Shown here piece after piece: positions 7,916 to 14,071 of a stretch of 17,864 nucleotides of DNA; the stretch's first letter is position 1; each line of letters begins with the position of its first letter. This DNA is from DATFWC01 sp045801465. GTDB taxonomy: Bacteria; Pseudomonadota; Alphaproteobacteria; Rhizobiales; Xanthobacteraceae. The translations under genes were made by a program, and so were the position numbers. The notes below the pieces were generated by a model. That model ran no database searches and was not told where the DNA came from. It saw nothing but the letters and a program-made list of their open reading frames with translations. Where the stretch lies: assembly GCA_045801465.1 (NCBI GenBank), contig JBJMSU010000105.1, positions 1 through 17,864 of the forward strand, read 5' to 3'.

Positions 7916-8863
7916 ATGACCCTTGTCTCGATCCCGGCGAACCCTGTCCCCGAGGGCGCGGTTGCCGGCACCCTGAAGACGCCGGACGGCGTGGAACTCC
8001 GCTTCGCCCGCTTCACGCCGCCGCCGGGGCGCAAGGGGACCCTCTGCCTGTTCCTCGGCCGTGCCGAGTTCATCGAAAAATACTTTGAGGTGATCGAGGA
8101 CGCGCGCGCGCGCGGCTTTGCGGTCGCGACCCTGGACTGGCGCGGTCAGGGCCTGTCGGAGCACGCGCTGCGCGACCCGCGCAAGGGCCACATCTCGGAT
8201 TTCTCCCAGTACGAAACCGACCTCGAGACGTTCATGAGGGAGGTCGTGCTGCCGGATTGCCCGCCGCCCTTCTTCGCGCTTGGCCATTCCATGGGCGCCA
8301 GCATCCTGATCCGCACGGCCTACCGCAACCGCCGCTGGTTCGACCGCGTTGTGCTCTCCGCCCCCATGGTCGATCTCAATCTGGTGGGAATGCCGCGGCT
8401 TGCCCGCACGAGCGTGCGCATGCTGCAGCTGATGGGCGCCGGGACGTCATACATTCCAGGCGGAGGCGCGACCGCAATCGCCTCCCAGCCCTTTGCCGGA
8501 AACCCGCTCACGTCCGATCCCGTTCGTTATGCGCGGACCGGCGCGATCATCGACGCCGAACCGAGGCTTGGCCTCGGATCGCCGACGATTGCATGGACGG
8601 CAGCGGCCTTTCGCGCCATGAGCGACTTCGTCGAGCCCGCCTTCCCGGCACGCATTCGTCAGCCGCTCCTGATCATCGCGGCCGGTCAGGACGTGATCGT
8701 CTCCACGGAGGCGATCGAGCAGTTCGCGATCCGTTTGCGCGCAGGCGCGCATCTGGTCGTCCCGGGCGCGCGCCACGAGATCATGATGGAGCAGGACCGC
8801 TTCCGCGGTCAGTTCTGGGCCGCGTTCGACGCCTTCGTGCCAGGCTCGCCAACGTACCGTTAA
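7916..8863 (+). CDS. Alpha/beta hydrolase, lysophospholipase / monoacylglycerol lipase-like (PldB type)
   Basis: 315 residues, serine hydrolase of the Hydrolase_4 (PldB/monoglyceride lipase-like) group. Ser125 sits in the nucleophile elbow GHSMGAS, with Asp259 (AAGQDVIVS) and His287 (GARHEIMME) in the right order for the triad. LDWRGQGLSE (73-82) and the following GHISDFSQYETDLETF are typical of this group. No signal peptide is obvious, so it is probably cytoplasmic or loosely membrane-associated. The usual substrates are lysophospholipids or monoacylglycerols, but specificity cannot be read from the sequence. The ATG at 7916 has only a weak upstream ribosome site. The gene is divergent from hsp20 and ends just before a GC hairpin. 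Confidence 0.88.
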   Translation: MTLVSIPANPVPEGAVAGTLKTPDGVELRFARFTPPPGRKGTLCLFLGRAEFIEKYFEVIEDARARGFAVATLDWRGQGLSEHALRDPRKGHISDFSQYETDLETFMREVVLPDCPPPFFALGHSMGASILIRTAYRNRRWFDRVVLSAPMVDLNLVGMPRLARTSVRMLQLMGAGTSYIPGGGATAIASQPFAGNPLTSDPVRYARTGAIIDAEPRLGLGSPTIAWTAAAFRAMSDFVEPAFPARIRQPLLIIAAGQDVIVSTEAIEQFAIRLRAGAHLVVPGARHEIMMEQDRFRGQFWAAFDAFVPGSPTYR

Positions 8864-8889
8864 AAAAGCCCCGGCCGTCACGGCCGGGG
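8862..8889. terminator. GC-rich hairpin with flanking A6/T6
   Basis: CCCCGGCCG (8869-8877) and CGGCCGGGG (8881-8889) form a perfect 9-bp stem with loop TCA. A-rich sequence precedes it on the plus strand, giving a T6 tract after the stem on the minus strand. It is therefore a canonical terminator for minus-strand transcription, most likely of the hisN-like gene ending about 200 bp away. It may also stop the hydrolase transcript, less efficiently because no T-run follows on plus. Confidence 0.65.
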
Positions 8890-8990
8890 AAGCAGGTTGG
8901 GAGTCCCCGGGAGGTCGACGAGCGCCGGGGAAACCTCATTTCTACATGAAATTCCCACAGCTGGGAAATAGACGCAGCCTATGAGCATCA

Positions 8991-9039
8991 GCGCGTGTTC
9001 CGCCGAAGTGGGCACCGGTTCGCCGTCAAGAACATGCGC
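8991..9039. repeat. REP-like intergenic palindrome
   Basis: GCGCGTGTTC (8991-9000) pairs with GAACATGCGC (9030-9039), with one G-U pair, around an inner imperfect arm (CGCCGAA / TTCGCCG). The core GAAGTGGGCACCGGTT resembles short palindromic elements scattered between genes of many Rhizobiales. It lies between the hydrolase and the hisN-like gene. Family membership is by recollection of the pattern, not a genome search. Confidence 0.6.
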
Positions 9040-9055
9040 CAGTCAAGGAATTTTG

Positions 9056-9091
9056 GAGCATGTGTCGGATCCAAAGGAACGGGACATGCTC
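9056..9091. repeat. Inverted repeat overlapping the hisN stop codon
   Basis: GAGCATGT (9056-9063) and ACATGCTC (9084-9091) are perfectly complementary across 20 nt, and the right arm overlaps the last bases of the phosphatase gene. No T-run follows on the minus strand (CAAAATTCC), so it is more likely an mRNA 3'-end structure than an intrinsic terminator. Confidence 0.4.
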
Positions 9092-9872
9092 AGCTCGTCA
9101 GCATGGCCACGGCCGCTTGATGCACGCGCGCGTCGCCGGCGACGATGATGCGTCCGCCGCGCTCGGGTGCGCCGCCCTCCCAGGTGGTGATGATGCCGCC
9201 CGCGCCGACAATGATTGGGATGAGCGGGATCACGTCGTGCGGTTTGAGCTCGGTCTCGATCACGAGATCGATGTGGCCGGCGGCCAGCATGCAATACGCA
9301 TAGCAATCGCCTCCATAGCGGGAGAGTCGGACCGTGTTTTCCACGCGGCAAAAAAAGCCGCGGTCCGACTCGTTCATAAGCAGAGGACTGGTGGTGAACA
9401 GGAGCGCCTCACCCAAGTCCCGACATGGGCGCACGCGCAAGTCGCGACTGCCGGCCGGGCCGCGATAACGGGCGGCGCCGCCGTCGCCGGTGAAGCGCTC
9501 GCGCGTGAACGGCTGATGCATCATCCCGTACACCGGTTCGCCAAAGCGCGTGAGCGCGATCAGGGTGCCCCATGCCGGCATGCCGGCGATGAACGACTTC
9601 GTGCCGTCGATCGGATCGAGCACCCATACATATTCGGCGTCGGTACGCTCGCTGCCGAACTCCTCGCCGATGATGCCGTGATCGGGGAACGTGCGCTGGA
9701 TCAGCGCCCGCATGGCCCCCTCGGCAGCGCGATCGGCTGCCGTCACCGGATCGAAGGGACCGCCGCGGCTCTTGTCCTCGATGGCGAGCGACGTGCGGAA
9801 GAACGGAAGCAGGGCCTCGCCCGAGGTCTCGGCGAGCTCGTCCACAAAGGCCGCGAAGTCGACTGCCGTCAT
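9090..9872 (-). CDS. hisN: Inositol-monophosphatase-family phosphatase, probably histidinol-phosphatase HisN
   Basis: 260 residues. Metal-ligand motifs of the IMPase family are complete: Glu70 in GEEFGS, Asp86 and Asp89 in WVLDPIDGTKSF, and Asp213 in KPHDVIPL; GGDCYAYCMLAAGHIDLVIE is also typical. In Actinobacteria and Alphaproteobacteria this branch supplies the histidinol-phosphatase of histidine synthesis (L-histidinol phosphate to L-histidinol). The HisN-like GGDCYAY and the neighbourhood support that reading, but a SuhB/CysQ-like substrate cannot be excluded. The ATG at 9872-9870 (MTAVDF) is chosen because similarity starts there; an in-frame ATG at 9923 would add 17 residues. It is a single-gene unit on the minus strand, divergent from the small RNA upstream of it. 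Confidence 0.85.
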   Translation of the reverse strand: MTAVDFAAFVDELAETSGEALLPFFRTSLAIEDKSRGGPFDPVTAADRAAEGAMRALIQRTFPDHGIIGEEFGSERTDAEYVWVLDPIDGTKSFIAGMPAWGTLIALTRFGEPVYGMMHQPFTRERFTGDGGAARYRGPAGSRDLRVRPCRDLGEALLFTTSPLLMNESDRGFFCRVENTVRLSRYGGDCYAYCMLAAGHIDLVIETELKPHDVIPLIPIIVGAGGIITTWEGGAPERGGRIIVAGDARVHQAAVAMLTS

Positions 9873-9960
9873 GTGCGCCCTTTTTTCGCCCTGCCGCTGA
9901 CGCCCTACGGGGATGTACTGCATGCCGGGCCACGGGCCCGGAAAAATAGGTCAGCGCCCC

Positions 9961-9989
9961 TTGCTTTTTGTGCGGCGCGGGAGCATATT
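9961..9989 (+). promoter_or_regulatory. Promoter of the small RNA
   Basis: TTGCTT (9961-9966) and CATATT (9984-9989) are separated by 17 bp, a reasonable housekeeping-sigma match. Transcription from about 9996 would begin right at the first stem of the small RNA. Confidence 0.55.
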
Positions 9990-9995
9990 GGTGCA

Positions 9996-10089
9996 GCGCG
10001 GTAACGCGATTCCCTCGCGTTCCCGCCGCCCTCCTTGGGCGTTTCCTCCCTAGACTTGGGCCGCTGCCATCGGTAGCGGCCCTTTTTTC
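9996..10089 (+). ncRNA. Small RNA of the MmgR / alpha-r8 (suhB-type) group
   Basis: A free-standing RNA unit in the gap between divergent protein genes. Hairpin 1 pairs GCGG with CCGC and AACGCGA (10003-10009) with TCGCGTT (10015-10021). A single-stranded linker follows containing TTTCCTCCCT (10042-10051). Hairpin 2 is an 11-bp stem ending in T6. The decamer UUUCCUCCCU between two hairpins is the conserved feature described for MmgR of Sinorhizobium meliloti, a trans-acting sRNA that limits polyhydroxybutyrate accumulation (recalled knowledge). Its CCUCC can pair with Shine-Dalgarno sequences, so repression of translation is likely. It sits next to an IMPase-family gene, which fits the Rfam name suhB. 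The start is inferred from the promoter; the family call has not been tested with a covariance model. Confidence 0.82.
10058..10088 (+). terminator. Intrinsic terminator of the small RNA
   Basis: GGGCCGCTGCC (10058-10068) pairs with GGTAGCGGCCC (10072-10082) around ATC, with one G-U pair, and is followed by six Ts (10083-10088). No protein gene on this strand ends nearby, so the structure marks the 3' end of a non-coding transcript. Confidence 0.9.
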
Positions 10090-10170
10090 TTGCATTCCGT
10101 CGTTTCCGAGCTTGAGCCGCTTCCCTCCCCAGCGGCGGCGTCACCATTGCCGGCGCCGCCGAAGGCCATG

Positions 10171-10194
10171 CGCATTCGGGATTGCTGCAATGCG
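10171..10194 (-). terminator. Possible hairpin after the amidohydrolase gene
   Basis: CGCATT (10171-10176) and AATGCG (10189-10194) form a short stem 17 nt downstream of the N-formylglutamate amidohydrolase stop codon on the minus strand. There is no T-run, so it is at best a weak terminator. Confidence 0.25.
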
Positions 10195-10210
10195 AAATTT
10201 CGAAGCCCCC

Positions 10211-11101
10211 CTATTCGGCAGCCGCGCGATAGGGTCTCAGCTCCTCGATGGGCACGGCGGCGAGCTGTTCTGCCAGGCTGACGAGGTCGGCGGCCAGGCG
10301 GGCAAAGGACGGCGCCCGTTCATAGCGGCGCTCGTCCATGTAGAGCGCCCGGTTCACCTCGAGCTGGATGGAGTGAAATCCGGCGGCGGGATTGCCATAG
10401 TGCTCGGTGATGAACCCGCCGGCATAAGGCTTGTTGCGGCTCACCGCGTAACCCAGGCTGCGCAACGTCATTTCGACCACGTCGGTCACCCGCGTGACGC
10501 AGCTCGTGCCGTAACGATCGCCGATCACCACATCGGCGCGCGGCCGCTCATCCTTGGCGCCGGCGCTCGAGGGCATGGAATGACAGTCGACCAGGATCGC
10601 CGCGCCGAAGTCGCGATGGACGCGGGTAACCAAGCGCCGCAATGCCCGATGGTAGGGTTTGTACAGAGTCTCGATCCGTCGCAACGCGTCGTCTACGGGC
10701 AAACGGCGATCGTAGATTTCCTGAGCGTCGCCCACCACCCGGGCGACCGTGCCGAGCCCGCCGGCCACCCGCATCGAGCGGGTGTTGGCAAAGGAGGGGA
10801 GGCGGCCGTCGAACATGCGGGGGTCGAGCTCATACGGCTCGCGGTTGACGTCGACGTAGCAGCGAGGGAAATGGGCACGCATGACGGGAATTCCGCTCCC
10901 GACTACGCCGAGAATCAAGTCGTCGACGAAACTGTCCTCCGAGCGGCGCAACGTCGTCAATTCCAGGCGGGCCGCCGACAAGAAGGCGCGGGGATAGACA
11001 CGTCCGCTATGCGGCGAATTGAACACGACCGGCGCGCTCAAATCCGCCGGTTCGAGGATCTCGAAAGGGGGCTCGAGTTCCGCCTCGCTGGACTCCTTCA
11101 T
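10211..11101 (-). CDS. N-formylglutamate amidohydrolase (FGase family)
   Basis: 296 residues from the ATG at 11101. The frame continues to an ATG at 11212 (333 residues) and another at 11179, but the extra N-terminus is unlike the family, whose similarity begins near EPPFEILEPADLSAPVVF. The family hydrolyses N-formyl-L-glutamate to formate and glutamate, the last step of one histidine-degradation route. Visible signatures are NSPHSGRVYP with His31, YVDVNREPYELDPRMF, VDCHSMPS with His174, and ITEHYGNPAAGFHSIQLEVNR with His234 and Glu248; the histidines and glutamate are candidate zinc ligands. No hut genes adjoin it, so the real substrate may be another formyl or acyl amino acid. It is divergent from cpdR, an arrangement common in Rhizobiales as I recall. 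Confidence 0.87.
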   Translation of the reverse strand: MKESSEAELEPPFEILEPADLSAPVVFNSPHSGRVYPRAFLSAARLELTTLRRSEDSFVDDLILGVVGSGIPVMRAHFPRCYVDVNREPYELDPRMFDGRLPSFANTRSMRVAGGLGTVARVVGDAQEIYDRRLPVDDALRRIETLYKPYHRALRRLVTRVHRDFGAAILVDCHSMPSSAGAKDERPRADVVIGDRYGTSCVTRVTDVVEMTLRSLGYAVSRNKPYAGGFITEHYGNPAAGFHSIQLEVNRALYMDERRYERAPSFARLAADLVSLAEQLAAVPIEELRPYRAAAE

Positions 11102-11295
11102 TGCCGGACTCAGACCTTTCTTCTGGAATGGCTCATCCCGGAACGCCGCCACCGCGCACCCGGTTGCCTCGATCCGCATTGTCCATGGCCGCGGGCCGGC
11201 TGCCAAGATCATGCTGCCGGTTCACCCCATGTTTACCGACAATCGTGCTTATGGGATGTAACGTCCGTTTGGCAGCCCGGTAACCGAGTCGAACG

Positions 11296-11655
11296 ATGCC
11301 GAAGATTCTCCTCGCCGAAGATGACAACGACATGCGCCGCTTTCTGGTCAAGGCGCTGCAGAATGCCGGGTACGACGTGATCTCCTTCGACAATGGCTTA
11401 TCAGCCTACAGGCGGCTGCGGGAAGAGCCCTTCGAGCTGTTGCTGACCGATATCGTGATGCCGGAAATGGATGGCATCGAGCTCGCCCGGCGTGCCGCCG
11501 AGCTCGATCCGGATATTAAGATCATGTTCATTACCGGATTTGCCGCCGTGGCGCTCAATCCGGACTCGCACACCCCCAAGGACGCCAAGGTGCTGTCCAA
11601 GCCGTTCCACCTGCGCGACCTCGTCAACGAGGTCCAGAAGATGCTCGCTGCTTAA
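11296..11655 (+). CDS. cpdR: Single-domain response regulator CpdR
   Basis: 119 residues, one receiver domain with no output domain. Acidic residues Asp9 and Asp10 (AEDDND), phosphoacceptor Asp52 (LLTDIVMPEMDG), the switch Thr/Gly region (MFITGFAAVALNP) and Lys in SKPFHLRDLV are all in place. The sequence is very like rhizobial CpdR (LLAEDDNDMRRFLVKAL is characteristic). In Caulobacter and Sinorhizobium unphosphorylated CpdR brings ClpXP to the cell pole and promotes degradation of cell-cycle proteins, including CtrA in Caulobacter; the CckA-ChpT relay phosphorylates it. The start has no strong ribosome site (GAG about 8-10 nt upstream). It is a monocistronic unit and is unlikely to be anything else. 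Confidence 0.95.
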   Translation: MPKILLAEDDNDMRRFLVKALQNAGYDVISFDNGLSAYRRLREEPFELLLTDIVMPEMDGIELARRAAELDPDIKIMFITGFAAVALNPDSHTPKDAKVLSKPFHLRDLVNEVQKMLAA

Positions 11656-11852
11656 TCCGCTTGCCGGGCAAATCAGACCCGCCGCTTGCCTGGTTGCGCA
11701 TGCCCGCCTAGGGTGGCGCCACGTCGCAAACGGCCGGACCGGCGGGAATGATCGCATCGACAGCACCGGGCTGCTATACCGCTCCATCGCTGAACTTAAA
11801 GGATCCGGCTGCGCGCATTTCGTCTTGAGCGAGCCGCGCCGAACCCGCATCG

Positions 11853-12680
11853 ATGCAAAAGATCTCGGCCTGCGTCATCACCTACAACGATGAGCATACC
11901 GTCGCGTGGTCGGTGGGCAGCGTGCAATGGGCGGACGAGGTCGTGGTGGTCGACACCGGCAGCACCGACCGCACGATCGAAATCGCCGAACGGCTGGGTG
12001 CCCGGGTCGTACGGACCGCGCCGTTTGCCGGCTTCGGCGAGATGCGCAACCGCGCGCTGGAGCACTGCACCCATGATTGGGTGTTCAGCGTCGATGCCGA
12101 CGAGCATTGCACCCGTCCGCTGCAGGACGAGATCATGGCGCTCATGGCGGGCGAGCCGGCGCACGATGCCTACTACGTCCCGCGGCGCAATTACCTGATG
12201 GGGCGCTGGATTCGCGGCTCCGGCTGGTACCGCGATCACCGCACGCCGCAGCTCTTCCGCAAGAGCCGGCTCCGCTACACGCCGTCGCTGTCGCACGAGA
12301 ACCACGAGCTCAACAGCGCGGCTCCGCCCGGCTCGACCGAGAACGTGCTGTGGCATTTTCCCTTCAGCACGCTCGAGGAGGTCCTGCACAAGGCCAACCT
12401 CTACTCCTCGCTCGGCGCGCAGGCCCAGGAAAACCCGCACGCCTCGATGTGGGGCGCGCTCGGCCACGGGCTGTGGGCGTTTGCCAGGCTGTACATCTTC
12501 AAGCGCGGCTTCGTCGACGGGTGGGCCGGGTTCATCATTGCGCTGTCAAATTTCGAAGGGACGTTCTATCGCTACGCCAAGGCTCACGAGAAAGCGCAAG
12601 GTTGGGGCGCGCCGCCCGAAGAACCGGCGCGGGAGCCGCCGTCGTTGCGGCCTGTCGCGACCAGCGTTCCAACCGAGTGA
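11853..12680 (+). CDS. Family 2 glycosyltransferase (WaaE/KdtX-like)
   Basis: 275 residues, GT-A fold. The N-terminus ISACVITYNDEHTVAWSVGSV and VVVDTGSTDRT (Asp34) bind the nucleotide sugar, and SVDADE (Asp81, Asp83) is the metal-binding DxD motif. The later NYLMGRWIRGSGWYRDHRTP and LSHENHEL segments are characteristic of the WaaE/KdtX group, which adds a sugar to lipopolysaccharide core, and of rhizobial relatives of unknown acceptor. The C-terminal part contains hydrophobic or aromatic stretches (HGLWAFARLYIFKRGF, WAGFIIALSNFEGTFY) that may sit on the inner membrane. The ATG at 11853 has no clear ribosome site. The stop overlaps a possible GTG start of the next gene, so the two are probably an operon for surface-sugar synthesis. 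Confidence 0.9.
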   Translation: MQKISACVITYNDEHTVAWSVGSVQWADEVVVVDTGSTDRTIEIAERLGARVVRTAPFAGFGEMRNRALEHCTHDWVFSVDADEHCTRPLQDEIMALMAGEPAHDAYYVPRRNYLMGRWIRGSGWYRDHRTPQLFRKSRLRYTPSLSHENHELNSAAPPGSTENVLWHFPFSTLEEVLHKANLYSSLGAQAQENPHASMWGALGHGLWAFARLYIFKRGFVDGWAGFIIALSNFEGTFYRYAKAHEKAQGWGAPPEEPAREPPSLRPVATSVPTE

Positions 12681-12694
12681 TCGCTCCTTCCGCC

Positions 12695-13612
12695 ATGGGC
12701 AACTCGATCCTCATCGCCGGCAGAAGCGGACGCATCGCGCGTGACCTGATCGAAGCGGCCGATGGGCTCGGCCTCGAAGTCACGGCGCTCGGCCGCCCCG
12801 ATCTCGATCTCACCGACCGGGATTCGGTCGCGCGCGTGGTGGAGGGCCTGGCGCCGCGCGCCATCGTCAATGCGGCGGGCCTGGTCGTCGTGGACGAGGC
12901 CGAGCGCGACCCGCAGCACGCGTTCGCCATCAATTGCGACGGTCCGGCGCACCTTGCCGCCGCCGCGGCCCGGGCCGGTGTCCCGCTCCTGCATCTCTCC
13001 AGCGACTACGTCTTCGATGGCGCCAAGATGGCGCCGTACCGGGAGGACGATGCGCTGGCGCCGCCCAACGTCTACGGCCGCTCGAAGGCCGCCGGCGAAG
13101 AGGCGGTGCTCGCCGCGCATCCGGGCGCCATCGTGGTGCGTACGTCGTGGGTCTATGGTCCGTACGGCGTGAATTTTCTCACCACGATGCTGCGCTTCGC
13201 CGCCGCGCAGGACATGGTCCGCGTCGTTGCCGACCAGTACGGGACGCCGACGGCAGGCGCGGACCTCGCGCGCACGCTGCTCGAGATGGCCGTGCGGGTC
13301 GCGGCGAAACCCTCGGACGTGAGCCCCGGCATCTACCACGTCGCCGGCAGCGGCGAGACCACGTGGTTCGGCTTGGCTGAAGCGATCTTCGCCGGCTGGG
13401 CGCGCCGCGGTCGCCGCGTGCCGAAAGTGCAGCCCATTCCGCTGGCCGAGTGGCCGGGCTTGGCGGCGCGGCCACGCGATACCCGGCTTGACTGCAGCAA
13501 GCTCGAGCGCGCCTTCGGCATCAGGCTGCCGGCCTGGCAGGACTCGCTCGATCAGTGCCTCGACCGGCTGGCGCGCGATCATCACGAGATCGCCTCGCAG
13601 GACGAGGCCTGA
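12695..13612 (+). CDS. rmlD: RmlD-type dTDP-4-dehydrorhamnose reductase family protein
   Basis: 305 residues from the ATG at 12695. An alternative GTG at 12677 overlaps the preceding stop (GTGA) and would add 6 residues. RmlD reduces dTDP-4-keto-L-rhamnose to dTDP-L-rhamnose with NAD(P)H. The Rossmann entry is ILIAGRSGRIARDL, in which the third glycine of GxxGxxG is replaced by alanine. LSSDYVFDG (Ser102/Ser103) and VYGRSK (Tyr127, Lys131) give the SDR triad, and RTSWVYGPYGVNFLTTML is typical of RmlD. NAAGLVVVDEAE departs from the usual NAAAYTAVDKAE. No rmlA, rmlB or rmlC is next to it, so the substrate could be another nucleotide 4-keto sugar. It is probably cotranscribed with the glycosyltransferase. 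Confidence 0.85.
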   Translation: MGNSILIAGRSGRIARDLIEAADGLGLEVTALGRPDLDLTDRDSVARVVEGLAPRAIVNAAGLVVVDEAERDPQHAFAINCDGPAHLAAAAARAGVPLLHLSSDYVFDGAKMAPYREDDALAPPNVYGRSKAAGEEAVLAAHPGAIVVRTSWVYGPYGVNFLTTMLRFAAAQDMVRVVADQYGTPTAGADLARTLLEMAVRVAAKPSDVSPGIYHVAGSGETTWFGLAEAIFAGWARRGRRVPKVQPIPLAEWPGLAARPRDTRLDCSKLERAFGIRLPAWQDSLDQCLDRLARDHHEIASQDEA

Positions 13613-13654
13613 TGCGCCAGCGGCCCTTCAATTGCTTACTTGCTTCCACGCCCC

Positions 13655-13684
13655 TTGCTTGCCTCGCCCGGCCGGAGCAGATAA
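13655..13684 (+). promoter_or_regulatory. Possible tRNA-Val promoter
   Basis: TTGCTT (13655-13660) and AGATAA (13679-13684) are separated by 18 bp, and the tRNA begins 30 nt downstream. The -10 match is modest. Confidence 0.35.
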
Positions 13685-13713
13685 GACGGTGCCACCCCAT
13701 GCAACGGTTTTCA

Positions 13714-13788
13714 GGGCGCGTAGCTCAGCGGGAGAGCACTACGTTGACATCGTAGGGGTCGCTGGTTCGATCCCAGCCGCGCCCACCA
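13714..13788 (+). tRNA. tRNA-Val (anticodon GAC)
   Basis: The full cloverleaf is visible: acceptor GGGCGCG pairs with CGCGCCC, D-arm GCTC/GAGC, anticodon arm CTACG/CGTAG with loop TTGACAT (anticodon GAC), and T-arm GCTGG/CCAGC with loop TTCGATC. Discriminator A and an encoded CCA end the gene. It reads GUC and GUU valine codons. Confidence 0.97.
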
Positions 13789-13878
13789 CCTTTGCGGCTT
13801 CGCAGCTGCGGCCGGCAAGCCAGTCACCGCAGACTTCCTGAGAAGCAGCGCGTTTCAAAGCCTTCAGGAACATGCGCC

Positions 13879-13949
13879 AGTGCCCCGCGTCCGAAGTTCG
13901 TGATACATGGCGTCCCCCCTGACACGAACTTCGGAAGCAAAGGGGCACT
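13879..13949. repeat. Long palindromic element 1 (71 bp)
   Basis: Outer arm AGTGCCCC (13879-13886) pairs with GGGGCACT (13942-13949). Inner arm TCCGAAGTTCGTG (13890-13902) pairs perfectly with CACGAACTTCGGA (13923-13935), with a 20-nt centre. No open frame fits. It shares arm layout and motifs (AGTGCC outside, GAAGTTC inside) with element 2 just downstream. Confidence 0.8.
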
Positions 13950-13964
13950 AGCAAGTCTATGATC

Positions 13965-14042
13965 CTAGTGCCGCTTTTGGATTTGAAGTTCCCGCACGAG
14001 TTTGCGGCAGGCGGTGTAGGAACTTCAAATCGGCGGCACTAG
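13965..14042. repeat. Long palindromic element 2 (78 bp)
   Basis: Outer arm CTAGTGCCGC (13965-13974) pairs perfectly with GCGGCACTAG (14033-14042). Inner arm GATTTGAAGTTCC (13980-13992) pairs perfectly with GGAACTTCAAATC (14019-14031). The centre contains a smaller stem CCGCA/TGCGG (13992-14007). It ends 29 nt before the start codon of the transporter protein gene, so it overlaps the likely promoter or leader. Confidence 0.8.
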
Positions 14043-14071
14043 ACTTCGCGGCAGTCGGAAAGGATGGAACC

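Noticed and set aside
12077..12694. Upstream extension of the RmlD frame through the glycosyltransferase gene
   Set aside because: The extension overlaps the conserved transferase in another phase and has no RmlD character; the protein starts at 12695 or 12677.
13714..14042. tRNA-Val as an integration site for a genomic island
   Set aside because: No integrase gene and no repeated 3' end of the tRNA was found in the downstream sequence; the palindromes do not contain tRNA sequence.
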